From assembly GCF_030019515.1 (NCBI RefSeq), contig NZ_JASEEQ010000003.1, forward strand, positions 124,001 to 188,000: a stretch of 64,000 nucleotides of DNA. The letters run 5' to 3'. Below, in pieces: positions 57,441 through 64,000 of the stretch. The notes beneath the pieces are model-generated. The model was given only the letters and a program-made list of their open reading frames with translations, had not been told where the DNA came from and ran no database searches. The stretch is from Nocardioides sp. Its GTDB lineage: Bacteria > Actinomycetota > Actinomycetes > Propionibacteriales > Nocardioidaceae. The number at the start of each line of letters is the position of its first letter. The stretch's first letter is position 1. Position numbers and translations under genes: made by a program.

Positions 57441-59486
57441 GTGCCACTGAAGCGGCTGAGCCAGCTGGCGGTGCCGATCGGCATCGTGATGATCGTCGTG
57501 ATGCTCGTGGTGCCCCTGCCCGCGATGCTCCTCGATCTGCTGATCGCGTTCAACATCACGGTCGCGCTGCTGGTGCTGATGACGGCGATGTTCGTCCGCC
57601 GACCGCTCGACTTCGCCGCGTTCCCCGCGGTGATCCTGGTCATGACGCTGTTCCGGCTCGCGCTGAACGTGAGCGCCACGCGCCTGGTGCTACTCGACGG
57701 CTTCGCCGGCAAGGTGATCGACACGTTCGGCCACTTCGTGGTCGGCGGCTCGCTCATCGTCGGCCTGATCGTGTTCTCGATCCTGCTGGTCATCCAGTTC
57801 GTCGTCATCACCAACGGTGCCGGACGCGTCGCCGAGGTCGGGGCCCGGTTCACCCTGGACGCGATGCCCGGCAAGCAGATGGCCATCGACGCGGACCTGA
57901 ACTCGGGCCTCATCGACGAGGACGAGGCCCGCCGGCGGCGGGCGGAGGTGCACGCCGAGGCCGACTTCTACGGCGCGATGGACGGTGCGTCGAAGTTCGT
58001 GAAGGGCGACGCGATCGCCGCGATCATCATCACGCTGGTCAACCTGATCGGTGGCTTCGCGGTCGGCGTCGGCCAGCTCGGCATGCCGTTCGGCGAGGCG
58101 GTCACGACGTACAGCCTGTTGTCCGTCGGCGACGGGCTCGTCTCCCAGATCCCCGCCCTGCTGCTCTCGGTCGCGACCGGTCTGATCGTCACCCGGGCCA
58201 CCGGCGAGAACGACATGGGCACCGACATCATGCGCCAGGTCACCGCGAACCGGACCCCCCTCCGGATCGCGGGCTTCGCGGCCCTGACGCTGTGCCTGAT
58301 CCCCGGGTTGCCGAAGATCCCGTTCATGCTGGCCGGCGGGCTGATGCTGGTCGCGTCCTCCCGGATCAAGGAGGTCGTCGACGACCCGGAGCCGGAGACG
58401 GCGGCCGGCGCGATCGCGGCCGTGGACACCCCGGAGCTGCTCGCCGCCGAGATCCAGGTCGACCCGCTCGGTCTGGAGCTGTCCGCCGACCTGATCGACC
58501 TGGTGGACCCCTCCAGCGGCGGCGACCTGCTCGAGCGGGTCAAGTCGCTGCGCCGCAAGATCGCGACCGACCTCGGCATCGTGGCGCCTCCGGTCCGCAC
58601 CCGCGACAACCCCCAGCTGCCGTCGCGGACCTACGCGATCATGCTCTTCGGCATCGAGGTCGCCCGCGGCGAGGCGCCCCCGGGCACGGTGCTGGCCATC
58701 GGCGACTTCCTCGGCTCGCTCCCGGGCGAGGCGACGAAGGAGCCGGTCTTCGGGCTCGAGGCCCGGTGGATCCCCGCGTCGATGCGCAGCCAGGCGGAGC
58801 TCTCGGGCGCGACCGTCGTCGACCGGGCGTCGGTCATCACCACCCACCTCGCCGAGGTCGTCACCCAGAACGCCGCGCAGCTGCTCGGCCGGGAGGACGT
58901 CCGGATGCTGACCGACGTGGTGAAGCGCTCGCACCCGGTCGTGGTCGAGGAGCTCACCCCCACCGTCCTCAGCCTCGGCGAGATCCAGCGCGTGCTCCAA
59001 CAGCTCCTCGAGGAGGGCGTCTCGATCCGGGACCTGGTGCGCATCTACGAGGCGCTGTCCCTGCAGGCGACCCGCACCAAGGACCTCGACCCGCTCGTCG
59101 AGGCCGCGCGACGGGCGCTCGGCCCGGCGATCGCGGCGCCGTACGTCGTCGACAAGGCCCTGCACGTGATCACGTTCGAGCCGCAGCTCGAGCAGCGCGT
59201 CCTCGAGTCGCTGCGGCCCTCGGAGTTCGGCTACGCGATCGCGCTGGACCCCGAGTCCAGCCAGGCCCTGCTCACGAACCTCGCGCAGCTGGTCACCGCG
59301 GTCGAGAACCGCAACCTGCGGCCCGTGCTCGTGTGCGCGCCCCAGCTCCGGGCGGCGGTGCACCGGCTGGTGCACCCGATCGTCCCGCGGCTCGCCGTCC
59401 TCTCCTACCAAGAGCTGCTCGGCGCCGAGCAGATCCGCTCCGAGGGCACCGTCGGCGTCGACGTGCCGCTGGCGGTGGGCGCATGA
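57441..59486 (+). CDS. flhA: Flagellar export gate protein FlhA
   Basis: The product has 681 residues from the GTG at 57441, preceded by GGAGGAG; the frame extends back into flhB, but that is a shadow. Eight membrane helices occupy the first 310 residues, with the FHIPEP-region motif Arg-Leu-Ala-Leu-Asn-Val-Ser-Ala-Thr-Arg and Asp-Ala-Met-Pro-Gly-Lys-Gln-Met-Ala-Ile-Asp-Ala-Asp. The cytoplasmic ring domain binds chaperone-substrate complexes (FlgN, FliS). It ends four bases inside the next gene. Confidence 0.97.
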   Translation: MPLKRLSQLAVPIGIVMIVVMLVVPLPAMLLDLLIAFNITVALLVLMTAMFVRRPLDFAAFPAVILVMTLFRLALNVSATRLVLLDGFAGKVIDTFGHFVVGGSLIVGLIVFSILLVIQFVVITNGAGRVAEVGARFTLDAMPGKQMAIDADLNSGLIDEDEARRRRAEVHAEADFYGAMDGASKFVKGDAIAAIIITLVNLIGGFAVGVGQLGMPFGEAVTTYSLLSVGDGLVSQIPALLLSVATGLIVTRATGENDMGTDIMRQVTANRTPLRIAGFAALTLCLIPGLPKIPFMLAGGLMLVASSRIKEVVDDPEPETAAGAIAAVDTPELLAAEIQVDPLGLELSADLIDLVDPSSGGDLLERVKSLRRKIATDLGIVAPPVRTRDNPQLPSRTYAIMLFGIEVARGEAPPGTVLAIGDFLGSLPGEATKEPVFGLEARWIPASMRSQAELSGATVVDRASVITTHLAEVVTQNAAQLLGREDVRMLTDVVKRSHPVVVEELTPTVLSLGEIQRVLQQLLEEGVSIRDLVRIYEALSLQATRTKDLDPLVEAARRALGPAIAAPYVVDKALHVITFEPQLEQRVLESLRPSEFGYAIALDPESSQALLTNLAQLVTAVENRNLRPVLVCAPQLRAAVHRLVHPIVPRLAVLSYQELLGAEQIRSEGTVGVDVPLAVGA

Positions 59487-59767
59487 GCCCGATCTCCTGG
59501 CCGGTGGTGACCGGCACCCTGCTCGTCGGGTCGCCGGCGATCTACGCCGCGCGGGTGGCCGGGACGCTCTCGGTCGACACGGCGCTGGTCCGGCTGATGC
59601 TCTGCGCCGTCGGCGTCTGGGCGGTCTGCTCGATGGTGGCCTCGCTCTCCCAGCAGGCGGTCGCGTCGAACCGCGCCCAGCAGCAGGCCGCCGAGGCGGC
59701 GATCGCACCGGTCACGATGGACGGCGCTCCGGCGGCCGCCGACGCCGCGGCCGAGAGCCCCGCCTGA
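59483..59767 (+). CDS. Small membrane protein of unknown function after flhA
   Basis: The product has 94 residues; its ATG overlaps the flhA stop (ATGA). Two hydrophobic stretches (about 8-25 and 35-56, the second with Cys-Ala-Val-Gly-Val-Trp-Ala-Val-Cys) suggest one or two membrane helices, followed by an Ala/Gln/Glu-rich helix and a Pro/Ala tail. I do not recognise a family. Coupling to flhA points to a role in the flagellar export gate or basal body. It is the last gene of the flagellar run. Confidence 0.72.
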   Translation: MSPISWPVVTGTLLVGSPAIYAARVAGTLSVDTALVRLMLCAVGVWAVCSMVASLSQQAVASNRAQQQAAEAAIAPVTMDGAPAAADAAAESPA

Positions 59768-59821
59768 CCGAGGGCCCTCGCCGCCCCCCCCGGGCGCGCA
59801 CGTGCGGGTCCGGACAGGCAG

Positions 59822-60019
59822 CGACCCGCAGGCGCTGGTCTCCGAGGAGACCGCTCCGGTGGACGTGATGACCGGATCGCCTGCGGGTCGGGTGACTGCT
59901 TGGGATTCGCCAGCAGCCGTCCCGGGGCACTTCCACCCCGGGTGTTGCTGGTGGGCTGCTAGCGGGCAGCCACCTCACGCGTCCTAGAAGAACTCATTCC
60001 TCGGACCACCTCCTTTCCC
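59822..60019 (-). ncRNA. Candidate structured RNA with embedded mini-ORF
   Basis: Reading the minus strand from 60019: an extended Shine-Dalgarno (AAAGGAGGTGG, 60016-60006); a 12-codon ORF; hairpin A (59974-59950) around its stop codon; hairpin B, with an outer stem CCAGCA/TGCTGG (59951-59946 and 59915-59910) and an inner perfect stem CCCGGGG/CCCCGGG; then a three-way junction. The junction has a perfect 13-base stem (59890-59878 with 59834-59822) enclosing two perfect 6-base hairpins (TCCGGT/ACCGGA and GGTCTC/GAGACC). Such density of perfect pairing is unlikely by chance even in GC-rich DNA. No known RNA family is recognised. The plus strand could form the same helices, but promoter and ORF favour minus. 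Confidence 0.6.
59959..59997 (-). CDS. Twelve-codon mini-ORF with extended Shine-Dalgarno
   Basis: The ORF reads Met-Ser-Ser-Ser-Arg-Thr-Arg-Glu-Val-Ala-Ala-Arg-stop. An 11-base match to the 16S rRNA 3' end (AAAGGAGGTGG) lies upstream, with the GGAGG core 11 bases from the ATG. The stop codon lies in the loop and stem edge of hairpin A, so a terminating ribosome would open that hairpin. It may be a leader-type peptide or a translated portion of a dual RNA. Confidence 0.5.
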   Translation of the reverse strand: MSSSRTREVAAR

Positions 60020-60029
60020 GTGTGCGCTC

Positions 60030-60058
60030 ACCGTAGGTCGCACGCCCGGGGCGTTCAA
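60030..60058 (-). promoter_or_regulatory. Housekeeping promoter of the structured RNA
   Basis: On the minus strand TTGAAC (60058-60053), exactly 17 bases, TACGGT (60035-60030). The -35 box matches TTGACA at five of six positions and the -10 box fits the actinobacterial TANNNT pattern. Transcription would start near 60023, a few bases before the Shine-Dalgarno. Confidence 0.6.
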
Positions 60059-60093
60059 GGCATTAACCGGCCGGCGACGGGACGCGTGGCCGC

Positions 60094-60147
60094 CGGCCCT
60101 GACCGTCGGCCCTGACCGTCGGCCCTGGGCGGGCGGCCCTGGGCGGG
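60094..60147. repeat. Short GC-rich tandem repeats
   Basis: Two copies of a 13-base unit (CGGCCCTGACCGT) are followed directly by two copies of a 14-base unit (CGGCCCTGGGCGGG) that share their first eight bases, with a partial third copy after. This is probably slippage DNA in the convergent spacer, upstream of the structured RNA promoter on the minus strand. Confidence 0.8.
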
Positions 60148-60251
60148 CGGCCTCGGCCGGCGGTGCACCAGCAACCGACCCACACCCCAGAACGGTTGCC
60201 CGACCACCGCCGACCCGGAGCCCACCGCCGGCCGGCGGGCGCGGATCCGGG

Positions 60252-62255
60252 TCAGCCGACCTCGGCGGCCTGGAACTGGGCGTTGTAGAGCCGGGCGTAG
60301 GCGCCCTCGGCGGCGAGCAGCTCGTCGTGGGTGCCCTGCTCGACGATCGCCCCGTCCTCCATCACCAGGATCAGGTCCGCGTCGCGGATGGTGCTGAGCC
60401 GGTGGGCGATGACGAACGACGTGCGGTCGGTGCGCAGCGCCGCCATCGCGTGCTGGAGCAGCAGCTCGGTGCGGGTGTCCACCGACGAGGTCGCCTCGTC
60501 GAGGATCAGCAGGGCGGGATCGGTGAGGAAGGCCCGGGCGATCGTGACGAGCTGGCGCTCGCCGGCGGAGAGGTTCGACCCCTCCTCGTCGATGACCGTG
60601 TCGTAGCCGTCGGGCAGCGCATGCACGAAGCGGTCGACGAACGTCGCGCGCGCGGCCTCGAGCACCTGCGCGTCGGTCGCGTCGGGACGTCCGTAGGCGA
60701 TGTTGTCGCGGATCGTGCCCTCGAACAGCCAGGTGTCCTGGAGCACCATGCCGATCTGCCCGCGCAGCACCGAGCGGGGCATCCCCGCGATGTCGACGCC
60801 GTCCAGGGTGATCCGCCCCGCGTCCACGTCGTAGAACCGCATCACGAGGTTCACCAGGGTCGTCTTGCCCGCGCCGGTCGGGCCGACGATCGCGACCGTC
60901 TGGCCCGGACGCGCGACCAGCGACAGGTCGGCGATCAGCGGCCGGTCCTCGTCGTACCGGAACGACACGTGCTCGAAGGCGACCTCGCCCCGGCGGACGG
61001 CCGGGGTGCGGAGCGCCGCGGGGTCGACCGGCTCCTCGTCGGCGTCGAGCAGCTCGAAGACGCGCTCCGCCGACGCGACGCCGGACTGGAGCAGGTTGGC
61101 CATCGACGCCACGGTCGTGAGCGGCTGGGTGAACTGCCGGGTGTACTGGATGAACGCCTGCACGTCGCCCAGGGACAACGAGCCGTTGGCGACCCGCACC
61201 CCGCCGATCACGGCGATCGCGACGTAGTTGAGGTTCCCGATGAACATCATCGAGGGCATGATCAGGCCGCTGACGAACTGCGCGCCGAAGCTGACCCGGT
61301 AGAGCTCCTCGTTCTCCTCCGCGAAGGTCTGCTCGATCTCGGCACGCCGACCGAACACCTTGACCAGCGCGTGGCCGGAGAAGGCCTCCTCGATCTGCGC
61401 GTTGAGCGCGCCGGTACGCCGCCACTGGGCCACGAACTGTCCCTGCGAACGCTTCATGATCTGCGCCGTCACGACCAGCGACAGCGGCACGGACGCCAAG
61501 GCGACCAGCGCGAGCAGCGGCGAGATCCAGAACATCATGCCGAGCACGGCCACGACCGTCATCAGCGAGGTGAGCAGCTGGCTCATCGTCTGCTGCAGGG
61601 TCTGGCTGACGTTGTCGATGTCGTTGGTGACCCGGCTCAGGAGCTCGCCGCGAGGCGAGCGGTCGAAGTAGCCCAGCGGCAACCGGTTGATCTTGTCCTC
61701 GACGTCCTGGCGCATCCGGCGCACGGTGTTCTGCACCACGGTGTTCAAGACGTAGCCCTGCAGCCAGCCGAGCAGCGAGGCGCCGGCGTAGATCGCGAGC
61801 ACCAGCAGCAGCACGTGGCCGACGGCGGTGAAGTCGATGCCCTCGCCGGGGACGACGTCACGGCCCTGCACGGCGTCGGGCAGGGCGGAGTCCGGGGCGC
61901 CGGCGGGGAACTGACGGCCGATGAACCCGTCGAAGACGAGGTCGGTGGCGTGGCCGAGGATCCGCGGCCCGCTCGACATCAGCGCCACGCTGGCCACGCC
62001 GAGCAGCACCACCACGGCGGCCTGGCCACGATCCGGCCGCATCCGTCCGATCAGGCGCCGCGCCGACGGCCCGAACGTCATCGCCTTCTGGCCGACCATC
62101 CCGCCGCCCATCGGGCCGCGCCCGGGTCCGCCCTGGGGCGCCTGGATCCGCTCGGTCGCCTGGAACCCCTTGCCCTTGCCGCCCGGGCCGCTGCCGCCCG
62201 GGCCGCCCGGGCCGCCCGGGCCGCCCGGGCTGCTCGGGGTCGGGTCGTCGGTCAT
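60252..62255 (-). CDS. ABC exporter half-transporter, catalytic-Glu subunit
   Basis: The product has 667 residues; the ATG at 62255 overlaps the stop of the partner gene. A Pro-Gly-Gly repeat tail of about 60 residues precedes six membrane helices and the nucleotide-binding domain. Walker A is Gly-Pro-Thr-Gly-Ala-Gly-Lys-Thr-Thr; the signature is Leu-Ser-Ala-Gly-Glu instead of LSGGQ; Walker B is Leu-Leu-Ile-Leu-Asp-Glu with the catalytic Glu. With the partner at 62252 it forms a heterodimer with one normal and one degenerate ATP site, as in the TM287/288 and LmrCD type. It probably exports drugs or lipids; the substrate is unknown. Confidence 0.92.
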   Translation of the reverse strand: MTDDPTPSSPGGPGGPGGPGGSGPGGKGKGFQATERIQAPQGGPGRGPMGGGMVGQKAMTFGPSARRLIGRMRPDRGQAAVVVLLGVASVALMSSGPRILGHATDLVFDGFIGRQFPAGAPDSALPDAVQGRDVVPGEGIDFTAVGHVLLLVLAIYAGASLLGWLQGYVLNTVVQNTVRRMRQDVEDKINRLPLGYFDRSPRGELLSRVTNDIDNVSQTLQQTMSQLLTSLMTVVAVLGMMFWISPLLALVALASVPLSLVVTAQIMKRSQGQFVAQWRRTGALNAQIEEAFSGHALVKVFGRRAEIEQTFAEENEELYRVSFGAQFVSGLIMPSMMFIGNLNYVAIAVIGGVRVANGSLSLGDVQAFIQYTRQFTQPLTTVASMANLLQSGVASAERVFELLDADEEPVDPAALRTPAVRRGEVAFEHVSFRYDEDRPLIADLSLVARPGQTVAIVGPTGAGKTTLVNLVMRFYDVDAGRITLDGVDIAGMPRSVLRGQIGMVLQDTWLFEGTIRDNIAYGRPDATDAQVLEAARATFVDRFVHALPDGYDTVIDEEGSNLSAGERQLVTIARAFLTDPALLILDEATSSVDTRTELLLQHAMAALRTDRTSFVIAHRLSTIRDADLILVMEDGAIVEQGTHDELLAAEGAYARLYNAQFQAAEVG
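62193..62228. repeat. Four perfect 9-base repeats coding Pro-Gly-Gly
   Basis: GCCGCCCGG occurs four times head to tail at the 5' end of the ABC gene at 60252, encoding part of its Pro-Gly-Gly-rich N-terminus on the minus strand. The unit is a multiple of three, so copy-number changes keep the frame. Confidence 0.85.
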
Positions 62256-63988
62256 GCCACCTCCTCCGCCGCCAGCTGGGAGGTGACGATCTCCCGGTAG
62301 GTCTCGTTGTCGGCGAGCAGCTCGTGGTGCGTGCCGCGGCCGACGATCCGGCCCTCCTCGAGCACGAGGATGAGGTCGGCGTCCATGATCGTGGAGACCC
62401 GCTGGGCCACGATCAGCACCGTCGCGTCGGTCGTGACGGGCTCGAGCGCGGCGCGTAGCCGGGCGTCGGTCGCCAGGTCCAGCGCCGAGAACGCGTCGTC
62501 GAACAGGTAGATCGCGGGCCGCCGGATCAGGGCCCGGGCGATCGCCAACCGCTGCCGTTGGCCGCCGGAGAAGTTCGTCCCGCCCTGTGCGACCTGCGCG
62601 TCGAGCCTCTCGGGCAGCGTCTCGACGAAGTCCCGGCCCTGGGCGACCCCGAGCGCCCGCCACATCTCGTCCTCGGTCGCGTCCGGCTTGCCGTGCAGCA
62701 GGTTGCTGCGGATCGTGCCGGAGAAGAGGTAGGCCCGCTGGGGCACCAGCCCGATCCCGGCCCACAGCGCCTCGGGGTCCAGACGGCGTACGTCGGTGCC
62801 GCCGACGCGCACCTCGCCCGCGGTGACGTCGAACAGCCGCGGCACCAGGTTGACCAGGGTCGACTTGCCGGCCCCGGTCGACCCGATGAGCGCGACGGTC
62901 TGTCCCGGCCGGGCCGAGAACGACACGTCCTCGAGTACCGGCGACTCGGCTCCGGGGTAGGCGAACGTCACGGTGTCGAGATCGAGGTGGCCGCGTCGCG
63001 CGGGGTCCGGGACGACCGGGTCGTCCGGCACCGGCACGGAGGTGCGCGTGTCCAGGACCTCGACGATCCGGTCGGCGCAGACCGAGGCCCGCGGGATCAT
63101 CATCAGCATGAACGTCGCCATCATCACCGACATCAGGATCTGCATGAGGTAGGTCAGGAAGGCGGTCAGCGCGCCGACCTCCATCTGCCCGTTGTCGACT
63201 CGGTGACCGCCGAACCAGATCACACCGACACTGGAGGCGTTCACCACCAGCATCACCAGCGGGAACATCGTCGCCAGCCAGCGGCCGGCCCGGATCGCCA
63301 CGTCCGTGAGCTCGTCGTTCGCGGTGCCGAACCGCGCCGCCTCGTGCGGCTCGCGGACGAACGCCCGAACCACCCGGATGCCGGTGATCTGCTCGCGCAG
63401 CACCCGGTTGACCTCGTCGATGCGGGCCTGCATCGCCCGGAAGCTCGGCACCATCCGGCTCACGACGAACCCGACGCTCAAGAAGAGCGCCGGCACGACG
63501 ACCGCCAGGATCCAGCCCAGGCCGAGGTCCTCCCGCAGTGCCATGATCACACCGCCGACCATCATGATCGGCGAGGCGACGGCGATCGTGCAGGCCATCA
63601 GCACCAGCATCTGCACCTGCTGGACGTCGTTGGTGCCGCGCGTGATCAGGGACGGCGCTCCGAAGTGCTGGACCTCCCGCGTGGAGAAGGTCCCGACCCG
63701 CTGGAACAGCGCGGCCCGGACGTCGCGGCCGAAGCCCATCGCCGTACGCGCGCCGAACCACACGGCGGTGACCGAGCAGACGATCTGCACCAGCGAGAAC
63801 GCGAGCATGATCGCCCCGACCCGGACGATGTAGCCCGTGTCGCCCTTCGCCACGCCCTCGTCGATGATGTCGGCGTTCAGGCTGGGCAGGTAGAGCATCG
63901 CCACCACCCCGACGAACTGGAGCACCACGACCATGGCGAGCCAGGAGCGGTACGGCGCGAGCCGCTCGCGCAGCAGTCGGAGCATCAT
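62252..63988 (-). CDS. ABC exporter half-transporter, degenerate-site subunit
   Basis: The product has 578 residues with six membrane helices and one nucleotide-binding domain. Walker A is Gly-Ser-Thr-Gly-Ala-Gly-Lys-Ser-Thr at 369-377 and the signature is Phe-Ser-Gly-Gly-Gln at 473-477. In Walker B (Ile-Tyr-Leu-Phe-Asp-Asp) Asp498 takes the place of the catalytic Glu. The site formed by its Walker motifs is thus degenerate, while its intact signature serves the partner's active site. Two Met codons open the gene; the second (63985) is equally possible. It is upstream of and coupled to the partner gene, and lies 12 bases from the window end. Confidence 0.92.
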   Translation of the reverse strand: MMLRLLRERLAPYRSWLAMVVVLQFVGVVAMLYLPSLNADIIDEGVAKGDTGYIVRVGAIMLAFSLVQIVCSVTAVWFGARTAMGFGRDVRAALFQRVGTFSTREVQHFGAPSLITRGTNDVQQVQMLVLMACTIAVASPIMMVGGVIMALREDLGLGWILAVVVPALFLSVGFVVSRMVPSFRAMQARIDEVNRVLREQITGIRVVRAFVREPHEAARFGTANDELTDVAIRAGRWLATMFPLVMLVVNASSVGVIWFGGHRVDNGQMEVGALTAFLTYLMQILMSVMMATFMLMMIPRASVCADRIVEVLDTRTSVPVPDDPVVPDPARRGHLDLDTVTFAYPGAESPVLEDVSFSARPGQTVALIGSTGAGKSTLVNLVPRLFDVTAGEVRVGGTDVRRLDPEALWAGIGLVPQRAYLFSGTIRSNLLHGKPDATEDEMWRALGVAQGRDFVETLPERLDAQVAQGGTNFSGGQRQRLAIARALIRRPAIYLFDDAFSALDLATDARLRAALEPVTTDATVLIVAQRVSTIMDADLILVLEEGRIVGRGTHHELLADNETYREIVTSQLAAEEVA

Positions 63989-64000
63989 CGGGAGTCCTCG

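Larger units (their letters stand above)
59768..60251. other. Convergent spacer with structured RNA and tandem repeats
   Basis: This spacer separates the end of the flagellar genes from the end of the ABC exporter genes. No ordinary gene fits. Instead it contains a 12-base perfect palindrome at 59769-59780, the structured minus-strand element at 59822-60019 with its promoter, and a GC-rich tandem repeat at 60094-60147. Confidence 0.7.

Noticed and set aside
59768..60251. The convergent spacer considered as part of rRNA, RNase P RNA, tmRNA, a TPP, FMN or cobalamin riboswitch
   Set aside because: None of the conserved boxes of these RNAs is present, and there is no sense gene downstream on either strand that a riboswitch could control.

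Overview
This window is chromosomal DNA of a very GC-rich, motile actinobacterium, most likely Nocardioides or another Nocardioidaceae. The evidence is the third-position GC bias, frequent GTG starts, ATGA/GTGA/TGATG gene overlaps, a DtxR/IdeR-type regulator, a CIRCE-controlled zinc-ribbon chaperone, and a Gram-positive flagellar system without P- and L-ring genes. The block at 10-20 kb has the gene neighbourhood I recall from Mycobacterium tuberculosis Rv0985c-Rv0996: mscL, zinc-ribbon protein, 5-FTHF cyclo-ligase, UDP-glucose pyrophosphorylase, moeA, rimJ, GlpR/SepX-like protein.

Layout. (1) 1-7.3 kb: an acyl-CoA or steroid-type catabolic cluster with several SDR dehydrogenases, two small adjacent hotdog proteins, a tandem-hotdog thioesterase, a thiolase and a TetR regulator. 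(2) 7.3-9.85 kb: a lower-GC stretch next to tRNA-Ala, holding a TetR remnant, an alpha/beta hydrolase and a small membrane protein. (3) 9.85-21.6 kb: tRNA-Ala, glpR-rimJ-mog-moaC-glp/moeA-ugp, cyclo-ligase, a penicillin-acylase-family protein, the CIRCE-controlled zinc-ribbon chaperone, a SAF-domain protein, mscL, an LCP cell-wall ligase and tRNA-Arg. (4) 21.7-31.3 kb: housekeeping and accessory genes (sirtuin, IdeR, photolyase, GH13 glucosidase, MarR plus MFS exporter). (5) 31.4-59.8 kb: an almost complete flagellar regulon. (6) 59.8-60.25 kb: a convergent spacer with a strongly structured, probably expressed RNA. (7) 60.25-64 kb: a heterodimeric ABC exporter.

The flagellar regulon is divided into units. 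flgN-flgK-flgL-fliW-csrA runs leftward. fliA (sigma28), fliC, fliD-fliS and one unknown gene run rightward. They are followed by 20 kb with little intergenic space: flgB-flgC-fliE-fliF-fliG-fliH-fliI-fliJ-peptidoglycan hydrolase-fliK-flgD-flgE, flbD-motA-motB-fliL, and fliM-fliN-fliO-fliP-fliQ-fliR-flhB-flhA plus one unknown gene. Five units are preceded by the same element, CTCA-N16-[G/T]CCGA, always with exactly 16 bases between the boxes. I read this as the sigma28 promoter of this organism. At fliM its -10 box covers the first ATG, which points to a leaderless mRNA. The flagellin leader carries a perfect hairpin with an ACGGAC hexaloop at the predicted 5' end and a GGA-rich Shine-Dalgarno, matching a CsrA-FliW-flagellin feedback circuit.

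The best candidate for an undescribed element is at 59.82-60.06 kb on the minus strand. It combines a consensus promoter, an extended Shine-Dalgarno, a 12-codon ORF whose stop codon lies in a hairpin, a two-part stem-loop and a perfect three-way junction, with no sense gene downstream.
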